NCBI GenBank assembly: GCA_949130485.1
Contig: OX422189.1
Coordinates: forward strand, 3,842,720 to 3,906,719
DNA: 64,000 nucleotides
From: Agelas oroides
Lineage: Eukaryota; Porifera; Demospongiae; Agelasida; Agelasidae
Reading direction: 5' to 3'
The notes under the pieces are model-generated. The model searched no databases. It worked only from the letters and a program-made list of their open reading frames with translations, and was not told the DNA's origin. Numbering within the stretch: position 1 is the first letter of the stretch; every line of letters starts with the position of its first letter. Both the position numbers and the translations under genes were made by a program. Shown one piece after another: positions 1 to 11,701 of this stretch.

Positions 1-1100
1 AAAATCCAACTCAGCTGTTCATACTTACCCTTCGGATTTGTGTAAATGCAGCCCTCCGCCTCACATACAACAGTGCCAAACAAGGTAGTTTGCACGCTAC
101 GTTTAGCCATGGCGTACTGCTAGAAGCACATGGCATAAATTAATAATTTTAACGTCACGGCCTCCCCCCCACCTAATGTCACAATAACGTTATCTGCGCT
201 AAAAATGGTTTGGAGATGCCCCCTTACATGCAATAGTGGACATTCACCGTTCCATTCCATATTCCAGTCCAGTGATTAGAGACACCCTAACTGTATTGTC
301 CACAATAGATCAAAGTTCAAATGATACTGTGCTCTTCTCTTTTACCTTACAGGTCCTGAAACATCATGCTATAAATATAATGAACCTGTTGTACCTTAGT
401 ATAATGTAGTTAACAGGATTGGATGTTGTGTGACTACTTTTGGTACTACTACAATCAAGTTACCTGAAAAACTTTGTTACATTTCATTCCGCCTGCTCCT
501 AAAAGTGGAAATCAAACTGGCGTGGGCGATCTGTACACGGTATACACGATAACACTCGGATGATGCAAAAATCAAATAGTATAGTTCTTCTCCGTAAACA
601 GCTGTACATGTGAACAATCTTGGCTCAATTTTTTCCTCGATCAGCTAAAATCAGTCACTGATCCCTACTGCAACTCCCTGATACAGCAATAACTTGGTAG
701 TTCGTCGAGGACAAACCAGCGGCAGCTGTTTTGCTCACACGTGGACAATTTGTACTTCCGGTAGGCGTGGCCGTTGCAAAAGAAAACGCATATTTGGAAC
801 GACTGTATAGGCGTCTACATGTAGCAAGCCAGATTGTGTATACCTTACATGTATACGTATGGTTGCCGTTTGTCACTCTCACGATGATGCAGATATCAAG
901 AAGTTGCAATTATTGTGAGTAGCTATAATCACCGATTCACCAGCATGATATGAATATAGAAAAGCTCTAATGAAATAATAGCATGAATAGCTGAAATGGT
1001 GTAAGGCATTAGTCAGTGATTACATATGAATATAAAAGCAGTATAGTTATTAATAGCATAAGACTTAGTAGAATAGAAACGGTGTAAGGCATTAGCACAG
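1..1100. other. Left-edge intergenic DNA
   Basis: I see no supportable gene here. The 63-94 codon open frames are short and show no family motif. A 15-bp word, ggtgtaaggcattag, occurs at 999-1013 and again at 1081-1095, just past the stop of the minus-strand gene. A short match to the GGACTGGA-type inverted repeats of the hAT-like elements lies near 262-277 (ccagtccagtgatta). If the divergent gene pair to the right is a transposon, its left terminus should lie here, but I could not pair any sequence with one beyond 17.6 kb. Confidence 0.4.
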
Positions 1101-4100
1101 TCAGAGTTTACATATACCCGAACCACTCGGAGGGTTGCAAATTCGGCACATCCACTTCTCATCCTGTTCAGGAAGACGAGACAACCCCACACATGTGTAG
1201 TGCCACCACCTCCAACAACGTATAGCCTCGCATCCAACCCACAGGTGACTTTCTTTTTCTTTAAATTTCCCTCCACACTCCTGACAGTGTAGCTCATCTT
1301 CCGGGATTGTCACATGATCACGATTACGGCCACTTTTACCTACAAGAGGTATGAATGCAGGCTGGGATTAGTAATCAGTAGTACCTCTGCCGTTTTGTTG
1401 CAACTGATTAGAGGCAAACTGTGCGCATGTACCATTACACTCACACAGTAATATGCATGTTAACCATGGCCTATCAGTATGCTTAAGTCACAATGGCCGG
1501 GTATCGTTTTGCACTAACCTCGGGCAGAAGTCTCCTTATTCACTGTAGTGTCAGTCCTGTTAATCTGAATTAGATTCTTGAGTGCCTTACGGAAGGGATC
1601 TCCTTCACCACTGTCACCATGAACATCTGGCCTGGTGCTGGACAGTCTCTGTTTCTTTCCTGGGGACGATTCACTTTCCTGAGTGGATTTTCCTTTAGTT
1701 CGACTTCTCTTTGATCTGCCAGCTTCCTGTAGATTGTCACCACGGCTAACATATCTCAGATTCGATAACCTCCTCTTCCTTGGAGACTCTATGCTCCCTT
1801 CAATGGCTTCTTGGTCACCTGGCTCTGCTAGGCCGGATAGTCTCCTGTTCTCGGGTGAGCGCATGGTTCCTTGAGAGGCTTCGCAATCACCTGGTTCTAC
1901 TTGTCCGGCTTCTTGTTCACTGTCACTCGGCTTCATGTGGGATAGCGTCCGGTTCTTCTCGGGTGAGCGTGTGGCTTCTTGAGTGGCTTTGCGATCACCT
2001 GGTTCACAGTGAACATCCGAACCTCTGCTGGACAGTCTCTGTTTCTTTCCTGGGGACGATTCACTTTCCTGAGTGGATTTTCTTTTATTTCGATTTCTCT
2101 TTGATCTGCCAGCTTCCTGTAGATCGTCACCATCGCTAACATGTCTCCGATTCGATAATCTCCTCCTCTTTGGAGACTCTACGGGCCCTTGAGTGGCTTC
2201 TCGATCACCTGGTTCTGCCTGGCTGGCTTCTTGTTCTGCTTGGCCGGCTTCTTGTTCACTGTCACTCGGCTTCATGTGGGATAGCGTCCGGTTCTTCTCG
2301 GGTGAGCGTGTGGCTTCTTGAGTGGCTTCACGATCACCTGGTTCACGGTGAACATCCGAACCTCTGCTGGACAGTCTCTGTTTCTTTCCTGGGGACAATT
2401 CACTTTCCTGAGTGGATTTTCTTTTATTTCGACTTCTCTTTGATCTGCCAGCTTCCTGTAGATCGTCACCACGGCTAACATGTCTCCGATTCGATAATCT
2501 CCTCCTCTTTGGAGACTCTACGTCCCCTTGAATGGCTTCTCGATCACCTGGTTCTGCCTGGCCGGCTTCTTGTTCACCGTCACTCGGCTTCATGTGGGAT
2601 ACTCTCCTGTTGTTATCGGGTGAGCGCATGGCTCCTTGAGTGGCTTCTCGATCACCTGGTTCTGCCTGGTCGGCTTCTTGTTCACCGTCACTCGGCCTCA
2701 TGTGGGATAGTCTCCTGTTCTTATCGGGTGAGCGCATGGCTCCTTGAGTGGCTTCTCGATCACCTGGTTCTGCCTGGCCGGCTTCTTGTTCACCGTCACT
2801 CGGCCTCATGTGGGATAGTCTCCTGTTCTTATCGGGTGAGCGCATGGCTCCTTGAGTGGCTTCTCGATCACCTGGTTCTGCCTGGCCGGCTTCTTGTTCA
2901 CCGTCACTCGGCCTCATGTGGGATACTCTCCTGTTCTTCTTGGGTGAGCGCATGGCTCCTTGAGTGGCTTCTCGATCACCTGGTTCTGCCTGGCCGGCTT
3001 CTTGTTCACTGTCAGTCGGCCTCATATGGGATACTCTCCTGTTCTTCTCAGGTGAGCGCATGGCCCCTTGAGTGGCTTCTCGATCACCTGGTTCTGCCTG
3101 GCCGGCTTCTTGTTCACTGTCACTCGGCCTCATGTGGGATAGTGTCCGGTTCTTCTCGGGTGAGCGTGTAGCTCCTTGAGTGGCTTCACGATCACCTGGT
3201 TCACGGTGAACATCCAAACCTCTGCTGGACAGTCTCTGTTTCTTTCCTGGGGACGATTCACTTTCCTGAGTGGATTTTCCTTTAGTTCGACTTCTCTTTG
3301 ATCTGCCAGCTTCCTGTAGATCGTCACCACGGCTAACATATCTCAGATTCGATAACCTCCTCTTCCTTGGGGACTCTATGCTCCTTTGAATGGCTTCTCG
3401 ATCACCTGGTTCTGCTAGGCCGGATAGTCTCCTGTTCTTCTCGGGTGAGCACATGGCTCCTTGAGTGGCTTCGCGATCACCCGGTTCACGGTGAACATCC
3501 GAACCTCTGCTGGACAGTCTCTGTTTCTTTCCTGGGGACGATTCACTTTCCCGAGTGGATTTTCTTTTATTTCGACTTCTCTTTGATCTGCCAGCTTCCT
3601 GTAGATCGTCACCACAGCTAACATGTCTCCGATTCAATAACCTCCTCCTCTTTGGGGACTCTATGCTCCCTTGAATGGCTTCTCGATCACCTGGTTCTGC
3701 TAGGCCGGATAGTCTCCTGTTCTTCTTGGGTGAGCACATGGCTCCTTGAGTGGTTTCTCGATCAACTGGTTCTGCCTGGCCGGCTTCTTGTTCACTGTCA
3801 CTCGGCCTCATGTGGGATACTCTCCTGTTCTTCTTGGGTGAGCACATGGCTCCTTGAGTGGCTTCTCGATCAACTGGTTCTGCCTGGCCGGCTTCTTGTT
3901 CACTGTCACTCGGCCTCATGTGGGATACTCTCCTGTTCTTCTCGGGTGAGCACATGGCTCCTTGAGTGGCTTCTTGTTCACTGTCACTCGGCCTCATGTG
4001 GGATACTCTCCTGTTCTTCTCGGGTGAGCACATGGCTCCTAGAGTGGTTTCTCGATCGACTGGTTCTGCTTGGCCGGCTTCTTGTTCACTGTCACTCAGC

Positions 4101-7100
4101 CTCATGTGGGATAGTCTCCTGTTCTTCTCGGGTGAGCACATGGCTCCTGGAGTGGCTTCGCGATCACCTGGTTCACGGTGAACATCCGAACCTCTGCTGG
4201 ACAGTCTCTGTTTCTTTCCTGGGGACGATTCACTTTCCCGAGTGGATTTTCTTTTATTTCGACTTCTCTTTGATCTGTCAGCTTCCTGTAGATCGTCACC
4301 ACAGCTAACATGTCTCCGATTCAATAACCTCCTCCTCTTTGGAGACTCTATCACTTCTCCTGCGGCTATAAATAGAATGGATATAATCACTTTTTGGGAC
4401 TGGTACAATCCACATACATCCACACAATTTACACACCACACTAGACAACTGAAGGTTATAGGGCTAAGCAAATGCACTAGGTTCACAGTAACTCTGTGGA
4501 TAAGAATATGATGTTACCTTCATCAAGAATTTGGGCTGTTCGCTTCGTGAAGAACTCCTTCTGTACCATGATTGCACGGGCATAGATAGTGCTTGGAGAC
4601 TGTCTTCCTTCCACTCCGGCTGGCACATACTGAAGGGCAGTATTGGGTGCTAGAAATAGCTGTAAAACACCTTCTCTCAAATAGCCATGGCACAACTTCT
4701 TCAATGAGCTAGTAAATGTAGCTGGTAGTGGTATACCTCGACTCTGGAGATGCTTCCTCAACTCGCAAGCCAAAATGGCATACCAATGCACATCTTGTCC
4801 TCTTAGCTTACGGTTAGTGCGGAGGAATGTGAGAACCTATAATAAAGTAGCAGATACATGATAATCGGGTAGGAGACCCTGATAGAAGTGAGCAAAGACA
4901 TATTGCTAGGGTAAGGAACATGGAATAACCTTGGAGGTTTCCTCTCCAGATACTGCTTCACATAGCAGCTCTTCGACATCTTCCTTCTTCAGTTGCTGTT
5001 GAAACTGTACGGCTCTAAGTTGATAGATATTGACTGCAGTCATCACATCCTCTGTGAAGAACTGCCACATGAGTTCTTCCATATCAGGAGTCATCTTTCC
5101 AACAGCTTCGAGCAACTACAGTTTAGAGTAAATATTACAATAACTTCTAGTTAGTTAAACTTATTGGCAGAATTACGTGAGCACTATCATTACCTTAAAG
5201 GTAGCCAGCAGAAGCCAACTGTAAGACAACACAAGCCTGTGGTTTGTGAGAACTGTCTCTACCCTTTGAACTATCACTTTTAGGCATTCGCTGCTTTCCG
5301 GAGACAGTAGCACATTCCCTAGGGCAACCATGATGCCTGCCGCCCTTCCTGCTTTCTTCATTGCCTTTAGAACGGTATCATCGGCCTCCATACGTTCTGT
5401 AGCAGACATTTCGCTGACATCTGAAAAAGGAACAAGTACTGCTCGTGTGATGTACCTGCATTTGGAGAGCATTTCCTCAGTGTAACATGTTATAAGACTT
5501 CATGCAGATCACTAGCACATCAAGCTACACACATCAGAGCTAGTTGATATACATCTCAAGAAAAACATACCTTGCATCCATTTCACCTAAACTTTCAAGA
5601 CATGTCATGTTTACAGATGTAAGGAAAGTAGTTCTAGGAGTATCTTTTGATGCACGGGTAGCCCTTACACCTCTTTCAAAATGATATAGCAATTTTTCTG
5701 CGATTTCTGAAGGTTTCGAAGGGTCATCAATGATGAAGCCAAGTGTCGTTTTGCTAGCAGACTTCATCGCCTGTGTATCGGTGATTGACTTCACCTTGTT
5801 TTTGCCCTGCACTCTGAGCAGAGAAAGGGCTGCTTCTGTAGACATGGATTTGCCGAGGGATACATTTCCATGTGCTATTGCTGCCGGTACTTTGCCTCCA
5901 TGGGCATAGATAGCCTCATAGTGCAGTGCTAACAGCTCTGCTCCTAGCATCAGGAGGGCAGCAGGAAAATTCCTTCCAAAAACTTTTTCAAGCGCATCAA
6001 TGAGGCCACGCAGAGCTTTCCTTGACATTTTATGTGGAGACACTGAAGAAGCCTCACTATCAGAAGGGAGTCCATGTTGGTGAAGAATATGTTCTGGCAC
6101 ATAGTCAGCCAACCAGATGTAGGGACTTTCCTGAGGCGGAATTAGCTGTCCATCATCTCCAATATGGACTTTTCCGTTGAACACCCACACCTTTCTCACA
6201 TCGCTAATATTCTGCAGACCCACAACAGTTACGGCTTTTTTCACAAGGTGATCAGGGTCTTCAGAGTCAGCCTTTAATCTGTAGAATTCCTCGAGTTTAC
6301 GCATGAGGTATGCATCGATCTGTGAAACACCATGATCATGTAAACAAGTAATTGTGATGCTTATTTGGGTATGTTCTTCAATTCTACAGGGTTTCATTGA
6401 GGGAGGGGCATTATCCCCCCTTAAAAACATTTTGCCCCCCCCCCCCCCAACCACCACCACCTAAAACAATACATCACAAGTGGAAGAGAGCATGGAGACA
6501 GTGATGTAATAGCATGGCATATTTGTGGTTTATTGTCTATGTATGGGCCAGCCTATTGTTTTGGGAGGCCCGCTCTACCATTAAAACGATATTATATTCA
6601 GTTGGTTTAGAGATGAGTTCTTGCATATTTGTGGTTTATTGTCCATGTATGGGCCAGCCTATTGTTTTGGGAGGCCCGCTCTACCATTAAAACGATATTA
6701 TATTCAGTTGGTTTAGAGATGAGTTCTTGCATATTTGTGGTTTATTGTCTATGTATGGGCCAGCCTATTGTTTTGGGAGGCCCGCTCTACCATTAAAACG
6801 ATATTATATTCAGTTGGTTTAGAGATGAGTTCTTGTATACCCTTGTAAATGCTGCCTTTTTAAGAATTCCCAATCCTGTGAGCTTAATCTGACAGCCCAT
6901 TACAGCCCATTTAGTTACAATGGCTGCTGTGTTGACTATTACAAGTTTTACATGTATAGTGCTATTGAAGTGAATGTTGTCAGCAGTCAGGCTAATCTTC
7001 TATCACCAATCACAATTAAATTAAAATTTTAACATTAATGAGTTACCTCCAATGAATTATAAACCAAAATGAAATTATTTAATTTGGACAAATATTTATT

Positions 7101-8741
7101 GACACAAAAACTGTCCATGGAGTTTCAATGACACAAAAAACTTTGTAATTGTTATAAATTTGAAGGCTTTTAAAATGATCTTAGACTAGCTATACTTGTC
7201 CTATAGTTTTATGTACAACACAGCATAGATGGTAGAAGGTCCTTCTACTCTACTATCTCTGAACACAGCATATTGAAATGATGGTTGTTTCTACTGAACT
7301 TGCCTGAGAGGCTGAGGCGTGAGAAGAAATTGCTGTGTTCTTCACAGATTCCCATAGGGAGTTGTTGACCCATGACTTTCTTCCTCCCTTTGACCACGTG
7401 TTGGGGTAATAACCCTCACTGTATATAAGCCAATGAAACAAGTTTGCCATAATTTGGGCCCAGCACCAGCATGCATTTGAAACCAGCCGTCTACAATCAC
7501 TGGACTGGACTGGTGGACTGGACTGGTGGACTGACACTAAAAATAATTTTTACGCTTTTTAACAAGACCTACTCGCCTGTAGAGTTATGTGGAAACCCTG
7601 CAGCCTTCTCTCTGCACACAGTCATGGAACAAATAAGAAGTAGGCCTACAGTAATAGTGAAGGGTTTCGTAGCCAGCAATGTAATCTTGCATTTGTTATA
7701 GTAGAGACAGCCTGATTTAAGTTCCTACGACTACGGATGAGGTTTGGTATCTGGTAAACTGTTATCACACCATAATAGCATACTATGCACCATAATGCTA
7801 AAGTGTATATTAGTAAGCATTCCAGTCAAGTACAATACATTTCTTTCTTCTTACAAGCCTTGTCCAAACTGCCACTCTCAGTTTTAAAAAGTTTCCTGGG
7901 ATATAAAGTGAGTTACACGCAGCCTCAAACAGCTCCAGCGCTAAAACCATTCAAAGATTGTGGTCGTGCACATGCGCACCATGCCAAAATTTGTACTTAA
8001 ACTCAGCTGAAGCTTATTTTTATCGGTACTTTGACCCATTTTTGCAAATTCTAGACAAATTTTTATGGTTGCAACTAGGTATATTTTGACTGAAACCGTC
8101 GTAAATAAGACATTTCGAACCTTGATGTAAAATAAAAAACAACGGGTAGGCACAGTATAAGCTGGTAAAAATGACAAAAATGAAAAATGAGTGTCTGCTA
8201 GTACAGTAACTAGGCTAGTTATTCGCTAAAGGAAGTTTGAGTTTGCAAATTCGGCATCGCCTTTTTTGTGATCTTTGCAGCAGTTGCCATGTCTTGTATT
8301 CCAGTTCCAGGACCTTGATTTTTGAGTAGCTCAATAAAAGTGAGTAGAACCAGTAGTAATTAGTATACGGATTGGTATACGTGTAAGATTACGTACCGTC
8401 GAGATTATTGAACCGGAAATGTCCCCCTATTTCTGGCCATTGTCCAATCCACTAGTCCAGTCCAGTGATTGTAGATGGCCGTTTGAAACCTTGGGAAATA
8501 TGCTTACTAGTTAGTCGGTATGCATAACTACTTACCCAAGATCCGTCCCATCAAACAGGGTAACAGTACACGTATACCCAGATAAGGGGCCACCGTCTTT
8601 CACTTCGCTGCTGATGTCGATCTTGAAATTGCTTAGAGCTTTGAAAGAGCCTTCTTTGAAAATTCCAAACCGATTGCCTTGTTCAACGACATCTATGAAG
8701 TATTCGACTTCTGAGTCCAAGTCTTCCGACTCTCCTTCCAT
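1101..8741 (-). CDS. P-loop NTPase / Ser-Pro repeat / PHD-finger protein (8 exons)
   Basis: Eight exons joined by splice signals and consistent phase: 8741-8536, 7418-7304, 6319-5571, 5455-5194, 5115-4930, 4836-4518, 4359-1519 and 1339-1101. They total 4917 nt, or 1638 residues plus stop. The start at 8741 sits in a good context (gccatcATGG). Residues 258-265 (GNVSLGKS) form a Walker A loop. Residues about 299-306 (TLGFIIDD) look like Walker B. Exon 7 is a disordered, basic, Ser-Pro-rich tandem repeat with KRRR clusters suggesting a nuclear protein. The last exon is a PHD finger: Cys-x2-Cys, Cys-x4-Cys, WHYTC, then WMCRIC. Exon 2 ends in a GC donor (gcaagt). The role is unknown. I infer an accessory ATPase of the divergent KDZ transposon, with the PHD finger possibly reading histone H3. 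The ATPase family is unassigned. The exon chain is well supported by phase; the function is not. Confidence 0.72.
1519..4359 (-). repeat. Coding tandem repeat (exon 7 of the PHD/P-loop gene)
   Basis: This 2.84-kb exon encodes two interleaved repeat modules. The short module is 36 residues (108 bp), seen about 12 times around SHMRPSDSEQEAGQ and GDREATQG. The long module, about 80 residues and seen six times, contains ESPKRRRLSNRRHVS, GDDLQEAGRSKRS and SSPGKKQRLS. Unit lengths are multiples of three, so expansion keeps the frame. Neighbouring units are nearly identical (for example 2620-2945), which indicates recent unequal exchange. The SPEK, SPGKK and SPKRRR motifs resemble proline-directed kinase sites and DNA-minor-groove basic tails. 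The antisense open frames across this exon are shadows. Confidence 0.85.
6517..6905. repeat. 106-bp direct tandem repeat, three units plus tail
   Basis: Units start at 6517, 6623 and 6729, exactly 106 bp apart, and are nearly identical (gcatatttgtggtttattg at the start, gtttagagatgagttctt at the end). The sequence then runs on into a tail (cttgtaaatgctgcc to acagcccattac). It lies in the intron between exons 2 and 3 of the PHD/P-loop gene. A single diverged copy with the same tail is at 9917-10095, in an intron of the divergent transposase gene. It has no coding potential. Confidence 0.9.
7476..8490. mobile_element. hAT-like non-autonomous element (about 1 kb)
   Basis: Inverted termini pair 7485-7530 (gccgtctacaatcactgg, then ggactggactggtgga) with 8440-8481 read in reverse (ggccatctacaatcactgg, then the same GGACT repeats). 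The sequence tttgaaac(c) flanks both ends (7476-7484 and 8482-8490), an 8-9 bp target duplication that fits the hAT pattern nTnnnnAn. There is no transposase frame inside. The element sits between exons 1 and 2 of the PHD/P-loop gene, so it is an intronic insertion. A relative with the same GGACTGGACTA subterminal repeats is at 52657-53710. Confidence 0.75.
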
Positions 8742-8900
8742 GATGGCTAGAGCTAGCCTTATCGGCACATGGCCACAGTAGCATATGCTGCGCATGCGCA
8801 ATCTTTGGGTCCCGACTGAAAATAATTTTGTAGCGCCGTGGCCACAAACCATGCCGTCGATAGTAACCCGCAAGGAGCACGAGGCCGCGTGGTCCCAGTA
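8742..8900. promoter_or_regulatory. Shared bidirectional promoter with NRF-1-type palindrome
   Basis: Only 159 bp separate the minus-strand ATG (8741) from the plus-strand ATG (8901). The gap contains TGCGCATGCGCA at 8789-8800, a perfect match to the palindromic NRF-1 consensus YGCGCAYGCGCR. That motif is common in TATA-less bidirectional animal promoters. I see no convincing TATA box. The layout implies co-expression of the ATPase/PHD protein and the transposase. The motif is seen directly; its use is inferred. Confidence 0.55.
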
Positions 8901-8901
8901 A
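8851..8901 (+). CDS. Upstream ORF, 16 codons, stop overlaps transposase ATG (TAATG)
   Basis: An ATG at 8851 opens a 16-codon frame whose TAA stop (8899-8901) shares its last base with the transposase ATG at 8901, giving TAATG. This arrangement is compatible with termination-reinitiation. It would throttle transposase output if the transcript starts upstream of 8851. The peptide has no recognisable features. Whether it is transcribed is unknown. Confidence 0.35.
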   Translation: MPSIVTRKEHEAAWSQ

Positions 8902-9805
8902 TGGCTTCCAAAGGGAAAGGCAAACGAATGCGTCCACGTTACGACCCTGAACTAGCTCAGGCTATGGCTAAAAGGCGGAAGAAACATGTCGGTTTGAAAG
9001 ATGAGCTGGAGGAAGTTGTTTCCAAGACCACTGATATTGCAGTCTCCTTGGTATCCTCTGATGATATTCTGCAGTGTACGTTGAGTGACAAAGCTCTTGA
9101 GGTGCTGTTGATTGCTACAGTTGGGTTGGAAGGACTGCTCAATTTACGACATGCCATGTCGATGGTTCCCCAGAACTTTCCTGATAGGTCCACTCGGATA
9201 GTTTCATTGGTGACTGAACAGGTTCAAGTCTCGCCCGATAGAATCAAGAGGTGCATTGAATTGATCGAGAAGCTACATGTAATTGAAGGCCACTACCAGC
9301 GTTCCTTGTCACCACCTGTCTCCTGCTGCATCAATGAAAAGTGCCACATGCAGGGGAAATTCGGTTCCCTTGTAAAGCACCATGATCCTACAACAGTGAC
9401 CATGTACACACTAGCTGGCCCTGAGACAGCACTGAAACAAGCCCTGAAGTGCAAAGGATGCTCCTTCATTTACAACTACTCTATGTATGGGAAGAAGCTG
9501 ACAGAGGGTGAACGCTACTACAGCACAGAACGAGACCTCCTAGAAGTTTCCGACACATCCTACTGCGAGAGGGAGCTCTTTGAATTTTTCTGCAGTTTGA
9601 GGTATGCCCTCGCTGATGTCTTTCTGATACATGTGTTATAGTAAACGAATCTTCTACAGCTTGCACTGCTGGGTGTCTTTTTCAGGCTTCACTGAAGCGT
9701 ACTATGACTACTGCAGACACTTTAAAAAGCAGAGAAGTTTTGATGACTGGTGGACTAAGCGTGAAGGTACACAAGCATACCCAAAATTTGATTAATGTAT
9801 TCACT

Positions 9806-9850
9806 CCCCCCCCCCCCCCCCCCCTCCCACACACACACACACACACACAC
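9806..9850 (+). repeat. Poly-C / CA microsatellite
   Basis: A run of about 20 C residues is followed by (CA)n in the second intron of the KDZ gene. A similar C-run followed by accacc lies at about 6434-6462 in an intron of the divergent gene. Confidence 0.9.
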
Positions 9851-9916
9851 GCACACCCTTGCCATTGCATGAAAACACATATCCAGATTGTAGTCACTAT
9901 GGACCCCTAGCTCATG

Positions 9917-10095
9917 GCATATTTGTGGTTTGTTGTCTATGTATGGGGCCAGCCTATTGTTTTGGGGGGCCCACTCTACCAATACAACAATGTTATGTTC
10001 AGTTGCTTTAGAGTTGAGTTCTTGCATACTCTTGTAAATACTGCCTATTTTTACTATTTCCCATTCCTGTGAACTTAATGTGACAAGCCCATTAC
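9917..10095. repeat. Single copy of the 106-bp intron repeat plus tail
   Basis: It starts gcatatttgtggtttgttg and ends near gacaagcccattac, matching one unit of the 6517-6834 array together with its downstream tail, at moderate divergence. It lies in the second intron of the KDZ transposase. Confidence 0.8.
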
Positions 10096-11701
10096 GTTGC
10101 AAGATAGCTATTCCAACTACTTAACCATTATCACATTTTGCTCACATGTGTGTTGTAACCTAGGACACAAGCCACAACTGACAAGGAAGATAGTGTCTGA
10201 CATGTTTTACACTGGGGAACTGGAGAAGGAGATGCGCGAACAGCCACAGCGGCTGTTGGAATGGACTTTCGAACGAAACGACGACAGAGATAAGTACCTC
10301 CAGAAGATCGTTGAGGAGCAGAGAAAACAGTTATATCCTCACACACAGGCTTCATCATGTTCCACACGAGGTACGTTATAGATGTATCGCATAGACAACA
10401 CCCGCACCTAGCCTATAACAGCTAGAGGCTCCATGAAAGGTAGTTGTGGTGTAGACATTCCTGTAAATGTTTATTTCTCTACAAGTGCTTTGCGTACACA
10501 TTAGTTGTATTACAGTGTTAATGTATAATGACTTAATATAATGTCTGCTCTAGTGTTAGATAATGCTGTAGATGATGCTAGCTACACTATATACATTGCA
10601 GTGAATGGTTACAATTGTCAATGAGAATGTCCCCTGAAAAATTTTTATGCATGACTTTAATGGTTTCACTGCTAAATGATATGTGCTAATGTTCTTAGTA
10701 CTGTGCTGTCACTCTGTACATATTCCTTGCATACTGTGCACTTGTTTTTTCACCAAATTATTCAGGTTGCGGACATTGCTGGTCCATGGATGGGAATTGG
10801 AAGTTATGTTTTCCTCATTGTATGTTCCCTGTCTCCTCGAGTGTGCCAAATCTCCCAAATGTCCGGTTCCCCAATGTATGTCCCGAGCCACTAAAGCCCA
10901 AGAGTGCCTTCTGCATACAACACTATTCAAAGGCCCAAACACTTGGTTATCCAACCGACGTGAAAGGATTTTTGTCGTACTGTGGTGCAGCAAAGACAGC
11001 AGGTATTTCACTTCTATATTGTTTTTAAGATTATGGGTTATATCCTGCCAAGAGGGATTCAAAAATCTCTCGTCCATAATGTTCAGGAAAACTAGATGAT
11101 TCAGACGGCTCCCAGGAAGAGACAGAAGTGGAGGAAGGAGAAGACATGATATTTGATGCCGCCGTAAAACAGATTGCAGCTACATCGAGTGTTACATCTG
11201 ATGCTATGTTAGTTTCTCAAGGTGTGTTTCTCGTCTACCACATGCATGCTTCCTTCAGTTTGTTTCTACATAATGTTGTGCTCAATTTTTTGCAGGTACT
11301 GCAGACTTTGTGCAGCAGTTTCCATCAGTGGTTGATAGCTGTGAGCCTGAGCCATCTAACCAAGCCCCCACTTGCAGAAAGGATTTAGGAGAAAAGCGGA
11401 AGTTACGGCTATGGAGTAGAGGACACCTATTCATTGTGCGACCTTGTGGACATGTAGACTTATGGAGGCCAATATATCGGTACAACTACATGTGTGATTT
11501 CTTTGGCAATATGTTAAGTAAAGTAGTTACTGTAGAAACTCTATCTTATGGCCTCAGAGTTACTTGCGGTCCGGCTAAATTTTATGGGGGGAGTAGGCAG
11601 GCCTACTTCAGAAGAATGTTCTGCTGTGCTGTTTTGCAGGTCTGAATCTCCTTCACAAGTCTTCCTCATAGTCATATCTTGGCTATTTGAAATACTGCAA
11701 A

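Noticed and set aside
1683..4308. Plus-strand open frames across the repeat exon (LLDHLVLPGRLLVH-type repeats)
   Set aside because: They are antisense shadows of the tandem repeat. The minus frame fits splice signals, phase and flanking domains on both sides.
8838..8900. N-terminal extension of the transposase from 8838
   Set aside because: The frame begins with GTG, not ATG. The first in-frame ATG is 8901.
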